Origin: Bradyrhizobium canariense
GTDB lineage: Bacteria; Pseudomonadota; Alphaproteobacteria; Rhizobiales; Xanthobacteraceae
Assembly: GCF_018130465.1 (NCBI RefSeq)
Contig: NZ_JAFCKJ010000003.1
Span: 868,001 to 932,000 of the forward strand
Direction: 5' to 3'
Length of the DNA stretch: 64,000 nucleotides
In this document: positions 45,866 through 54,147 of the stretch, piece after piece
Numbering within the stretch: the stretch's first letter is position 1
How the letters are laid out: every line of letters begins with the position of its first letter
Program-made: the position numbers and the translations under genes
Notes under the pieces: model-generated
What the model was told of the DNA's origin: nothing
Seen by the model: the letters and a program-made list of their open reading frames with translations, nothing else
Database searches by the model: none

Positions 45866-46768
45866 CTAAATCACGATGTGATCGAAGTCGGCGGCGATCC
45901 GCGTGTTTGGAAAAATCCTTGTCGCTTCGGCCAGCAGCTCTTCGTCCCGATAGCGCCCCGACATGTGATTCAGCACGAGTTGCCCGACGTTGTTCGCGGC
46001 GGCAAATGAAGCCGCCTCGCGTGCGGTGAGGTGGCCATAGTCCCGTGCGGTCGCGGCGTCGCGATCGAGGAAGGTCGCCTCGATCACCAGCAGATCGGCA
46101 TCGGCGACACGTTTGGACAGCCCGTCTGTGGTTTCGGTGTCGCCGATCAGCACGAGCTTCCTGCCGCCGCTCGGCGGCCCCATGACGTCTTCGGGATCGA
46201 CCGTGCGGCCGTCAATCACGACCGGTCGTCCTGCGGCCAGTTCTCCGCGCATCGGCCCATCGGGAACACCGAACTCAGCGAGTCGCTCCCGCTCAAGATG
46301 GCGACGTGCGGGGCCCTGGAAGCAAAACCCAAAGCTGTCGGTGTCGCGGTGGCGGACCGGAAAGCAGTCGATGGTGAAGTCGCCGGCGTCGATAACCCGC
46401 CCTTCGGCCAGCGGCGCGAATTCCACAGGGATCGGTGCCCTGCCCGCGCCCCACAGGCCGGCAAGCATGCGGATGACGATGTCGAGCGTACCCTGCCCTC
46501 CATGGACGGTCATCACGTCCGATTTCTGGCGCAACCCCAATGTCGAGAAGAGACCGGGGACGCCGAGCACGTGATCGAGATGGGCATGCGTCAGCAGGAT
46601 GCGGTCAAGTCGCCGAAACCCCGCACCGCTGCGCAGCAACTGGCGCTGCGTACCCTCGCCGCAATCAACCAGGATGCGCTTGCCCGCCACCTCTACCAGG
46701 AGCGCCGGATGGTTGCGCTCCGCCGACGGAACGCTGGCCGAGGTCCCAAGGAATGTCAGGGCGAACAT
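45866..46768 (-). CDS. rnz: ribonuclease Z / metallo-beta-lactamase-fold hydrolase
   Basis: 300-residue metallo-beta-lactamase-fold nuclease of the RNase Z type, which trims tRNA 3' trailers. Opening LTFLGTSASVPSAERNHPAL, motif THAHLDH (His61, His63, Asp65, His66), FPVRHRDTDSFGF, LVLIGDTETT and LVLNHMSGRYRDEEL supply the two zinc sites in the family order. Length agrees with short-form RNase Z (about 300). ATG 46768 chosen as the first Met before the conserved strand. It is convergent with the IclR gene (15 bases between stops). Some family members act as phosphodiesterases, so a tRNA role is probable but not certain. Confidence 0.85.
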   Translation of the reverse strand: MFALTFLGTSASVPSAERNHPALLVEVAGKRILVDCGEGTQRQLLRSGAGFRRLDRILLTHAHLDHVLGVPGLFSTLGLRQKSDVMTVHGGQGTLDIVIRMLAGLWGAGRAPIPVEFAPLAEGRVIDAGDFTIDCFPVRHRDTDSFGFCFQGPARRHLERERLAEFGVPDGPMRGELAAGRPVVIDGRTVDPEDVMGPPSGGRKLVLIGDTETTDGLSKRVADADLLVIEATFLDRDAATARDYGHLTAREAASFAAANNVGQLVLNHMSGRYRDEELLAEATRIFPNTRIAADFDHIVI

Positions 46769-46945
46769 GCTCGTCAGTATCCAGGCTTCACCGCCCCCAA
46801 TGCCACGCAAGCAGCAGCGCGTACAGGCCCATCGATCCCGCATAGAGCGCGGCAAGGAGTGCGTATCCCGCGATCTGGCGACCGAGCGCCCCCTAACCTG
46901 AATTCGCCGCCGGGCCGAACCATTAACCGTTCGGGAGGCATCGCT

Positions 46946-46998
46946 GCTTCAAAGCAGGAAGGCTTTTCAAAGTAGGAAGCCTTTTTCAAAGCAGGAAG
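46946..46998. repeat. three tandem 16-19-bp repeats spanning a stop codon
   Basis: GCTTCAAAGCAGGAAG (46946-46961), GCTTTTCAAAGTAGGAAG (46962-46979) and CCTTTTTCAAAGCAGGAAG (46980-46998) are contiguous. The stop codon of the alpha/beta hydrolase (46986-46988) lies inside the third unit, as in the livH array. Confidence 0.85.
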
Positions 46999-47759
46999 CC
47001 TTGGAGAGCTCCGAGAAACTGTCGCGGCGATTGAAGCTGCGGCACGTGGGCGCAGCCCGGGATGATCTTGAGCTCGGCGCGTGGCAATCCGGCGGCCAAT
47101 TCACGCGACATCGGCGGCGGCGTCGCTTCGTCGTGCTCGCCGACGAGAACGAGGACCGGAGCTTTCACCGCGGCAAGCTCAGCTCGGAGATCGAGGCTCG
47201 CCAATGCATCGCACGCGGCACGGAACACGTCGGGATCCGTTCGCAGAAACGCGGCACGACGATCCTGCATCAACTCCGGATGCTGCGCCTGGAACTCGGG
47301 CGCAAACAGGCGACGCATCGCGACGTCAGTGATGGCCTCCAACCCCTTCTCGCGCGATGTTTTCGCCATGTTGCGAAACGCTTCGCGGCCGGGCTCCGAG
47401 AACGCTGCGCCGCTGTCGGCGAGAACGAGCTTGCTGGCGATCTCCGGATGCCGGATCGCCATCTGCAACGCGACGAACCCGCCGTAACCATTGCCGAGCA
47501 CGATCGCCGGCGCATTGCCCGCGCCTTCGCGCACCGCCTCGGCCATCCGGTCCGCGACCGCAGTAAGGCCGCCGTCCACCGGGCGTGAACGGCCGAACCC
47601 CGGCAGTTCCGGCACGATGGCGCGAAACGCCCCCTGAAGCTCGGGCACGATCGCATCGAAGCTCGCGCGATCCGACAACAGCGAGTGAAAGAGGAACAGC
47701 GGCGGCCCCTCGCCCGATTGCGCGGCGTTGACGGTCCCGTTGGCAAGAAGCCTGTCCAT
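46986..47759 (-). CDS. alpha/beta-hydrolase-fold protein lacking the nucleophile serine
   Basis: 257-residue alpha/beta-hydrolase of the 3-oxoadipate-lactonase/haloalkane type. Present: oxyanion strand LFLFHSLLSD, VPELPGFGRSRP, catalytic Asp in VLVGEHDEATP, and catalytic His in IPGCAHVPQL. The nucleophile elbow G-x-S-x-G reads G-N-G-Y-G (residues 89-93), so the serine is Gly91; the codon is GGT, one base from AGT (Ser). The protein is probably inactive as a classical hydrolase unless another residue substitutes. ATG 47759 follows GAAGGAAAG and is preferred to the GTG at 47777. It is divergent from the GntR regulator of the aldehyde dehydrogenase cluster. Confidence 0.85.
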   Translation of the reverse strand: MDRLLANGTVNAAQSGEGPPLFLFHSLLSDRASFDAIVPELQGAFRAIVPELPGFGRSRPVDGGLTAVADRMAEAVREGAGNAPAIVLGNGYGGFVALQMAIRHPEIASKLVLADSGAAFSEPGREAFRNMAKTSREKGLEAITDVAMRRLFAPEFQAQHPELMQDRRAAFLRTDPDVFRAACDALASLDLRAELAAVKAPVLVLVGEHDEATPPPMSRELAAGLPRAELKIIPGCAHVPQLQSPRQFLGALQGFLL

Positions 47760-47850
47760 GTCCGGTCTTTCCTTCACTTCGTCGGCCGCTGGCGTGCCGC
47801 GGAGGCGCTGATTGATAAATCAACTGTCAGGGAATTCAAGCTTTTGGCTC

Positions 47851-47879
47851 TTGACGTGAAATATCACGACTGAGATATT
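47851..47879 (+). promoter_or_regulatory. promoter with embedded palindrome before the GntR gene
   Basis: TTGACG (47851-47856), 17-base spacer, GATATT (47874-47879) form a sigma-70-like promoter. Within it, CGTGA-AATA-TCACG (47855-47868) is a perfect dyad between -35 and -10, the right place for repression. A second palindrome, TTGAT-AA-ATCAA, is at 47812-47823 near the divergent hydrolase gene. Confidence 0.55.
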
Positions 47880-47900
47880 AACGCCACGGAGATCGAAAAC

Positions 47901-48554
47901 ATGATGCTTTTGCGCGAGAATATCTACGACCGCCTCAGGTCTGATATTTTATGTTGTCGCTTTGCACCAGGTGATGAAATGCGCGAGCAGGACCTCGCCG
48001 AGCGCTATGAAGTGAGCCGGCAGCCGGTCCGGGATGCGCTTTTGCAGCTGCAGCGCGAGCATCTGGTGACGGTACAGCCGCGGCAGGGTTACCGGGTCAC
48101 GCCGATCTCGCTGTCGGACGCCCGCGACCTGCTACGCTTCCGTCTCGCGCTGGAGCCGGCCTGCGTCACTGAGGCGATCGAGAGTGCGCCCGACAGTGTC
48201 CTGAAGTCGCTCGATGAATTTCGCCGCTTCTCCGGCAACCACGAGGACTTCATCGCCTACAATCGCGGCTTCCACTCCGCGCTGGCGCACGCGTCCGGCA
48301 ATCGCCGGATGGCGACGGCGCTGTGCGACCTGATCGGCCAGGCCGACCGGCTGGTCCGCGTCAGCATCTCCAACCTTAGGGGGCACGACCCCGCGAAGCT
48401 CGTCGGCGAGCACGTCGCCCTGATCGACGCCATGCAGCGGCGCGAGACGCGAACCGCGGCGCGCATCATCAAGGCTCATATCGGGGCCACCGAAAAACGC
48501 GTTCTGCCGGCGCTCAAGCGCAACGCCGTCATCGTCGAGGAGAAGTCATCATGA
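47901..48554 (+). CDS. GntR-family (FadR/FCD type) transcriptional regulator
   Basis: 217-residue regulator. The GntR winged helix is at 4-68 (RENIYDRLRSDILCCRFAPG, DEMREQDLAERYEVSRQPVR, LQREHLVTVQPRQGYRVTPI). The C-terminal FCD domain is all-helical (LLRFRLALEPACVTEAIESA, HEDFIAYNRGFHSALAHASG, GEHVALIDAMQRRETRTAAR) and has the His/Asp positions that bind a metal-carboxylate ligand in this class. It overlaps the aldehyde dehydrogenase gene by 4 bases (ATGA), so regulator and enzyme are one operon; autorepression at 47855-47868 is likely. Confidence 0.91.
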   Translation: MMLLRENIYDRLRSDILCCRFAPGDEMREQDLAERYEVSRQPVRDALLQLQREHLVTVQPRQGYRVTPISLSDARDLLRFRLALEPACVTEAIESAPDSVLKSLDEFRRFSGNHEDFIAYNRGFHSALAHASGNRRMATALCDLIGQADRLVRVSISNLRGHDPAKLVGEHVALIDAMQRRETRTAARIIKAHIGATEKRVLPALKRNAVIVEEKSS

Positions 48555-50080
48555 ACATCCCTTCAAGACCTGCGTCGATCGACGTCGAAACCCACGGCAA
48601 CTTCATCGATGGACGTGAAGTCGAAGCCGGCAACGGCGTGATGCTCGACGTCCGCAACCCCGCGACTGGCGACGTCATTGCCCAAATTCCCAATTCAACT
48701 GCTGAAGACATCGACCGCGCCATGAAGAGCGCGCGCGCGGCGTTCGAAGGCAAGGCCTGGGGTGGCATGGACACACGCGCGCGGGCCAGACTGGTCAACA
48801 AGCTCGCCGATGCCTTCGAGGCCAATCTCGACAGCCTGTACCGGCTGGAAACCCTCAACAACGGTCGCCCGGTCAACGAGACCCGCGCCCAGCTCTCCCG
48901 CCTGCCCGATTTCTTTCGCTACTTTGCGGGCGTTGCGCTGGCGCGCCGCGACTCCGTCATCCCCGTCGAAGGCGCGTATCTGAACTACACGCTTCGCACG
49001 CCGATCGGCATCGTCGCCAACTGCACGCCGTTCAACCATCCGCTGATGATCCTGTGCAAGTCGCTGGCCGTGGTGCTGGCGACCGGATGCGTCACCGTGG
49101 TCAAGCCGTCCGAATACACGCCGCTGACGACCTTGAAGCTCGCGCAGATCTTCACCGAAGCCGGGCTTCCGCCGGGCGTCTTCAACATCGTTCTCGGCCT
49201 CGGCCAGAGCGCCGGCAAGATGCTGGCCGAGCATGGCGACATCAACAAGCTGGTCCTGACCGGCGGCACCGAGGCAGGCCGCATCGCCGGCAGCGCGGCC
49301 GCAAAAGTGTTCGCGCATCAGACCATGGAGCTCGGCGGCAAAACGCCGGTGATGGTGTTCGACGATTTCGACGTCGACCGCGCCGTCAACTACGCCGCGT
49401 TCGGCGCTTTCATCGGCGCCGGACAGACTTGCGTCTGTGCCTCGCGCCACATCGTCCAGGCCACGATCTATGACGAATTCGTCGAGAAGCTGCAGGCCAA
49501 GACCCGCACGATCCGCGTCGGCGATCCCTTCGATGCGAACACCCAAATGGGCCCCGTGATCTCCGCCCGGCAGCGCGACCGCGTTCTCACCTACGCGGGC
49601 TACGGTCACGAGGATGGCGCGCGTCTCGTCACCGGCGGTGTTGCCGCGAAGGTGCCGGGTCACGACAACGGCTATTTCGTCGAGCCGACCGTTTTCGCCG
49701 ACGTCACATCCGACATGCGCATCTTCCAGGAGGAGGTGTTTGGTCCCTTCACGTCGATAACGCCGTTCAAGGACGAGGCCGATGCGCTTCGGCTTGCCAA
49801 CGACTCGCCGTTCGGCCTCGCCGCAGCCATCCGCACCCGCGACGTCGCCCGCGCGCATCGTGTCGCCGCCTCGGTCAAGGCCGGCATCGTCTGGATCAAC
49901 GATCACCATCGGCTCGACCCGGCCTCGCCCTGGGGCGGCGTCGACGATTCCGGCATCGGTCGCGAATGCGGCACCGAAAGCTTCAACGACCACTTCAACA
50001 CCAAGAGCGTGATGGTCGCGACCCACGAGCAACCGTTCGACTGGTATCGCGACACGGCCGGCCAGAAGCGCCTCAACTAG
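48551..50080 (+). CDS. aldehyde dehydrogenase family enzyme
   Basis: 509-residue NAD(P)-dependent aldehyde dehydrogenase. Opening with FIDGREVEAGNGVMLDVRNP, the nucleotide-binding NCTPFNHPLMILCKSLAVVL and LTGGTEAGRIAGSAAAK, catalytic Glu in MELGGKTPVMVFDD, catalytic Cys in GAGQTCVCASRH, and EEVFGPFTSITPF are all intact. The length is typical. It starts inside the GntR stop codon and is followed 75 bases on by an MFS transporter, so it likely oxidises an aldehyde from an imported compound to its carboxylic acid. Substrate not identifiable. Confidence 0.93.
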   Translation: MNIPSRPASIDVETHGNFIDGREVEAGNGVMLDVRNPATGDVIAQIPNSTAEDIDRAMKSARAAFEGKAWGGMDTRARARLVNKLADAFEANLDSLYRLETLNNGRPVNETRAQLSRLPDFFRYFAGVALARRDSVIPVEGAYLNYTLRTPIGIVANCTPFNHPLMILCKSLAVVLATGCVTVVKPSEYTPLTTLKLAQIFTEAGLPPGVFNIVLGLGQSAGKMLAEHGDINKLVLTGGTEAGRIAGSAAAKVFAHQTMELGGKTPVMVFDDFDVDRAVNYAAFGAFIGAGQTCVCASRHIVQATIYDEFVEKLQAKTRTIRVGDPFDANTQMGPVISARQRDRVLTYAGYGHEDGARLVTGGVAAKVPGHDNGYFVEPTVFADVTSDMRIFQEEVFGPFTSITPFKDEADALRLANDSPFGLAAAIRTRDVARAHRVAASVKAGIVWINDHHRLDPASPWGGVDDSGIGRECGTESFNDHFNTKSVMVATHEQPFDWYRDTAGQKRLN

Positions 50081-50155
50081 CAGACATTGCATGCGGCAGA
50101 TCGCTCACAGAAGGCGGGCCGCATCGACCAGAACAACAGTCAAGGGAGAGCGTAT

Positions 50156-51523
50156 ATGTCGACATCGGTGAACGCAGGCAGCCGTCTTGATCGGCTGCCG
50201 GTCGGGCCATTCCACCGCCGCATCATGCTGCTGATCGGCATCGGCATGTTTTTCGACGGCTTCGACATCTATATCGCCGGCACCGTGCTCAGCGTGACGC
50301 TGAAGACCGGCTTTTCGACGCTCGCTCAGAATGCGGTATTCATCTCCGCGACCTTCGTCGGCATGATGCTGGGATCGTTCGGCACCGGCTTCCTCGGCGA
50401 CCGCTACGGACGCCGCTTCACCTATCAATTCAATTTGCTGCTTTTCGGCATCGCTTCCCTGGCCGCCGCGTTCTCGCCGAGCATGGCCTTCCTCATTGCC
50501 TGCCGCTTCGTGATGGGGGTTGGGCTCGGGGCGGAGAACGTCGTCGGCTATTCGACGATGACGGAATTCGTGCCCGCGCGCACCCGCGGAAAATGGCTCG
50601 GATTCACGGCCGTCTGCGTCGTCACCGGTCTGCCCGTCGCCCTGCTGGTCGCATCCGTTCTGGTGCCGCAGTTCGGCTGGCGCTCCATGTTCGTGCTCGG
50701 CGGCGTCGGCGCGCTCGTCGTCTGGTACATGCGCAAGTCGCTGCCGGAATCCCCGCGCTGGCTGGAAGCGGTCGGTCGCACCACTGAAGCGGAAGAGCTC
50801 ATGCAGGCCATCGAGAAGGAGGCAGCGCAGGGCCGGCCCTTGCCTCCTCCCGCAGCTACGGCACCGGCCCCGGTGTCCCCCGATCTCGGCACGCTCTTCA
50901 CTGCTCCCCTGCTGTCACGGATGATCGTCGGCGCCGTCTGCCTGATCACGATCAACACCCTGCTCTATGGCTTCGTGACCTGGCTGCCCGTGTTCTTCGT
51001 CAAGCAAGGGCTCTCGATCGCAACGTCGTTCGGCTATTCGCTGCTGATGGCGCTCGGCGCTCCCGTCGGCGCGGCGATCGGCGCATTGACCGCCGACCGC
51101 TGGGGCCGCAAGCCGACCATCATCGGCGCATCGCTGATCGCAGTGGTGCTCGGCATCCTATACCCGATGATCTCCGATCCGATCCTGCTGCCGGCCGTGG
51201 GCTTCGCCTTGACGGTGCCGATCTACGTCCTGGTCGCGCTCCTGTTCGGCATCTATATCCCCGAGCTGTTTCCGACCGAGGTCCGCCTGCGCGCTTCGGG
51301 CATCGTCAATACGCTCGGGCGCGGCGCCACCATCGTCACGCCGTTCCTCGTGGTGTCGCTGTTCGAGACGCGCGGCGTGGCCGGCGTGATGGCGCTGATG
51401 ATCGGACTGCTGGTGGTGCAGATCATCACGGTCTGGGCGCTCGGCATCGAGCCGCGGCATCGCAGCCTCGAGGAGCTCAAGGCCGAGGAATCGGCTTCGC
51501 CGGTGCTCAAGGAAGCCTCCTAA
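50156..51523 (+). CDS. MFS transporter (metabolite:proton symporter type)
   Basis: 455-residue inner-membrane transporter with twelve expected segments in two bundles. The signature loop after TM2 is GFLGDRYGRRFTYQFN, the sister loop ALTADRWGRKPTII; TM1 reads IMLLIGIGMFFDGFDIYIAG, as in the sugar-porter/aromatic-acid:H+ symporter branch. The central cytoplasmic loop is Pro/Ala-rich (PLPPPAATAPAPVSPD). ATG 50156 follows AAGGGAGAG. Downstream of the aldehyde dehydrogenase, it probably imports the carboxylate or alcohol feeding that step. Confidence 0.92.
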   Translation: MSTSVNAGSRLDRLPVGPFHRRIMLLIGIGMFFDGFDIYIAGTVLSVTLKTGFSTLAQNAVFISATFVGMMLGSFGTGFLGDRYGRRFTYQFNLLLFGIASLAAAFSPSMAFLIACRFVMGVGLGAENVVGYSTMTEFVPARTRGKWLGFTAVCVVTGLPVALLVASVLVPQFGWRSMFVLGGVGALVVWYMRKSLPESPRWLEAVGRTTEAEELMQAIEKEAAQGRPLPPPAATAPAPVSPDLGTLFTAPLLSRMIVGAVCLITINTLLYGFVTWLPVFFVKQGLSIATSFGYSLLMALGAPVGAAIGALTADRWGRKPTIIGASLIAVVLGILYPMISDPILLPAVGFALTVPIYVLVALLFGIYIPELFPTEVRLRASGIVNTLGRGATIVTPFLVVSLFETRGVAGVMALMIGLLVVQIITVWALGIEPRHRSLEELKAEESASPVLKEAS

Positions 51524-51548
51524 GAGGCTGCTGGACGAGCACGGCCTG

Positions 51549-51658
51549 CATGGTTCGAGACGCCCGCTTTGGCGGGCTCCTCACCATGAGGGTCTGATAT
51601 CTTGCCGCAAAACGCGCCCTCATCCTGAGGGCCCGCCGCAGGCGCGTCTCGAAGGATG
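51549..51658. repeat. palindromic intergenic repeat, family C
   Basis: The left arm around TTCGAGACGCCCGC...GGCGGGCTCCTCACC (51549-51590) is mirrored by CTCATCCTGAGGGCCCGCC...GCGTCTCGAAGGATG (51619-51658). It follows the MFS stop codon by 25 bases and could terminate the operon. Confidence 0.8.
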
Positions 51659-51822
51659 CGCCGCAGGCGAGCTTGCCGCCACGTTCTTCACGGCAAGCCG
51701 CCCCGACCGGCGGACAGATCTGGTTCCCATTGCGCCGTCTCCTCATCTCGCTCCAAACATTGCATCATCCATCCTTGGATCGGTTCGCGAATTGCGGCTT
51801 CGTAGCGCGGATGGAGATGGTG

Positions 51823-53319
51823 ATGCAAAGAGGTTCGGCCGCGGACGCCGTTGATCTGGACTACGGCTCAATCAGCGCTCTTCTGAGCGCCTTGCACGCG
51901 CGCACGATTTCTGCGTCGGAGTTGCTCGCGCATACGATCACGCGCATCGAGGCGCTGGACGGGCGGATCAATGCGGTCATCGTTCGCGATTTTGATCGCG
52001 CAAGAGACGCCGCGCGCGCTGCCGACGCCGCGCTTGGCCGCGGCGAGCGCCAGCCATTGCTCGGCATCCCCGTGACGTTGAAAGAACCGTTCAACATCGC
52101 CGGCCTGCCGACGACATGGGGCTTTCCGCATTTCACGGATTTCCAACCGCCGGAGGACGCCCTTGTCGTCTCGCGGTTGAAGGCGGCGGGCGCCGTCATC
52201 ATCGGCAAGACCAATATCCCGATCGGCTTGCGGGATTTCCAGAGCTACAACGAGATCCACGGGACGACGAACAACCCGTGGGATCTCGGCCGGTCGCCCG
52301 GTGGCTCCTCGGGTGGATCGGGGGCGGCGCTGGCCGCGGGGTTCGGACCGCTCTCGATCGGCTCTGATATCGGCGGCTCGATCCGGGTGCCGGCACATTT
52401 CTGCGGTGTGTTCGGACACAAGCCAAGCCTCGGCCTGGTCCCGCTGCGCGGATACAGCCTGCCGCCGGCACCGCCCGTTCCCGGTCAGGGCGATCTGGCT
52501 GTCGTTGGACCGATGGCGCGCACGGCCTCGGACCTTGCGCTAGCGCTCGGCGTGATTGCCGGCCCCGACGAAACGCGCGACGGGATCGGCTATCGCCTTG
52601 CGCTGCCCGCCCCGCGCCATGACCAGCTCAGGGATTTCAGGATCCTCGTGATCGATACGCATCCGCTGATGCCGACGGGTGACGCGGTGCGCTCAGCCAT
52701 TGGACGATTGGCCGAGCGGCTCGAACGATCAGGCGCGCGGGTTGCGCGCTCGAGTGCGTCGCTGCCCGATCTCGCCGAATCCGCGCGGCTCTACATGAAG
52801 CTGTTGAACGCAGCGCGAAGTCCACGCCTGACACCGGCCGCCCTCGCAGAGGCGCAAGGTGTTGCCGCGGCACTCGCGCCCGACGACCACAGCCTGCAAG
52901 CCGAGCGCGCCCGCGGCTGGGGCATGATCCATCGCGACTGGCTCGCGACCGACGCAGCGCGCCTGCAATTGCAGCAGCGCTGGCAGCAGTTCTTCCGCGA
53001 CTTCGACGCGGTGATCTATCCGGCTGCCGCTGTGCCGGCGTTCCCGCATGACCATTCCGAGCCGTTCGACGCGCGCAAGCTCGACATCGATGGAAAGCTC
53101 TATGACTACTCCGATGCGTGCTTCATCTGGGCCGATCCCGCCTCGACCTGCGGCTTGCCCGCAACCGCCGTTCCGATCGAGCGCACGGCCTTGGGCCTGC
53201 CGATCGGCGTCCAGATCATCGGGCCTTATCTGGAGGACCGGACCACGATTGCACTGGCCGGACTGATCGAACACGAATACGGCGGCTTCGTCCCGCCGCC
53301 GTCGCTGTCTGCGAAGTAG
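51823..53319 (+). CDS. amidase signature family protein
   Basis: 498-residue amidase. The Ser-cisSer-Lys triad of the family is visible: Lys87 (TLKEPFN), cis-Ser162 (SPGGSSGGSGAAL) and nucleophile Ser186 (GSDIGGSIRVPA). It hydrolyses an amide or nitrile-derived amide to acid and ammonia. Of the three ATGs at 51811, 51817 and 51823, the last is best spaced from GGAG; a longer in-frame extension back to 51673 runs into repeat DNA and was not used. It stands alone, same strand as the MFS gene but separated by the family C repeat, and is convergent with a TetR gene 21 bases on. It may still belong functionally to the aldehyde dehydrogenase/MFS cluster. Confidence 0.9.
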   Translation: MQRGSAADAVDLDYGSISALLSALHARTISASELLAHTITRIEALDGRINAVIVRDFDRARDAARAADAALGRGERQPLLGIPVTLKEPFNIAGLPTTWGFPHFTDFQPPEDALVVSRLKAAGAVIIGKTNIPIGLRDFQSYNEIHGTTNNPWDLGRSPGGSSGGSGAALAAGFGPLSIGSDIGGSIRVPAHFCGVFGHKPSLGLVPLRGYSLPPAPPVPGQGDLAVVGPMARTASDLALALGVIAGPDETRDGIGYRLALPAPRHDQLRDFRILVIDTHPLMPTGDAVRSAIGRLAERLERSGARVARSSASLPDLAESARLYMKLLNAARSPRLTPAALAEAQGVAAALAPDDHSLQAERARGWGMIHRDWLATDAARLQLQQRWQQFFRDFDAVIYPAAAVPAFPHDHSEPFDARKLDIDGKLYDYSDACFIWADPASTCGLPATAVPIERTALGLPIGVQIIGPYLEDRTTIALAGLIEHEYGGFVPPPSLSAK

Positions 53320-53340
53320 CTTTGGAGGTGACGAGGCAGA

Positions 53341-53946
53341 CTACGTTCTGCCGACCGACTGCGCTTCCACCGCCTGCACGGCGACGCTCGCCACCTGCCG
53401 CAGCGCCTCGCGGTCGGAGCCCGAGGACGCCATCACGCCCATGCCGACCGAAACCGCGGACACATAACGCGCGAGCGCAGCGGGATCTGACGTCGGCTTG
53501 AGATCGCCTTCGGCCTTGGCGCGGATGAAGCGATCGCGGAGTTGGTCTTCGTTCTCGGCGCGGCGGGCGGCGAGTTCAAAAGGGACATTTTCGGAGCCGG
53601 TACCGCAGGCGATGCCGCCTTGGACGAGCAGGCAGCCGGGCGGATTGGCGGGATCGGTCTGCTTGTCGGCGATGCCCAACAGCATCCGCTCGGCGACCTC
53701 GCGGGCGGTGGGTGCTGCCACCACCTCGTCCATCCAGACCCCACGCAATTTGCTGTACCGATCCAGCGCGGCCTTCAGCAGGCCTTCCTTGTTGCCGAAA
53801 CAGGCATAGAGGCTCGGAGGATTGATACCCATGGCCTCGGTGAGCTGGGCGATCGTGGCCCCCTCATAGCCATGGCGCCAAAACACTTCCATCGCCTGGT
53901 CCAACGCCGTTTCGGCGTCGAATTCGCGGGGGCGTCCCATGCCCAT
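53341..53946 (-). CDS. TetR-family regulator of the adjacent RND pump
   Basis: 201-residue TetR-family regulator. DNA-binding part: MGRPREFDAETALDQAMEVF, WRHGYEGATIAQLTEAMGIN and PPSLYACFGNKEGLLKAALD (helix-turn-helix 15-60). The C-terminal domain (GCLLVQGGIACGTGSENVPF) matches the AefR-like/TetR_C group that often governs efflux or xenobiotic genes. The start could be 53946 or 53940. It is divergent from the adaptor gene at 54148; a perfect 16-base palindrome (54116-54131) in between is its probable operator, predicting repression of the pump. Confidence 0.9.
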   Translation of the reverse strand: MGMGRPREFDAETALDQAMEVFWRHGYEGATIAQLTEAMGINPPSLYACFGNKEGLLKAALDRYSKLRGVWMDEVVAAPTAREVAERMLLGIADKQTDPANPPGCLLVQGGIACGTGSENVPFELAARRAENEDQLRDRFIRAKAEGDLKPTSDPAALARYVSAVSVGMGVMASSGSDREALRQVASVAVQAVEAQSVGRT

Positions 53947-54115
53947 GTGCCTGTTCTCCTCGCAATCGGCGCTGTCCCTCAGCCTAACGCCATATCCTAT
54001 CTATTTGTTCTGTCGTTCTTTTCTCTTCCGCCTTCCAATTCTTGCGGTAAGCGGCTACAATTTTCTTAGCGAATGGTACATAAGTATCTTGCACTGCGAG
54101 ATCCAGCTCCACATC

Positions 54116-54131
54116 TGTAGTGAACACTACA
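54116..54131. promoter_or_regulatory. TetR-type operator of the RND pump
   Basis: TGTAGTG-AA-CACTACA is a perfect 7-base dyad ending 16 bases before the adaptor ATG. The position would block transcription or initiation when bound; the divergent TetR gene is the obvious source of the repressor. Confidence 0.72.
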
Positions 54132-54147
54132 TATCTGGAGCGCGCAA

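Noticed and set aside
46785-46890. Hydrophobic peptide frame on the minus strand (ALLAALYAGSMGLYALLLAW)
   Set aside because: It looks like one membrane segment but has no start codon after the preceding stop; possibly a gene remnant.
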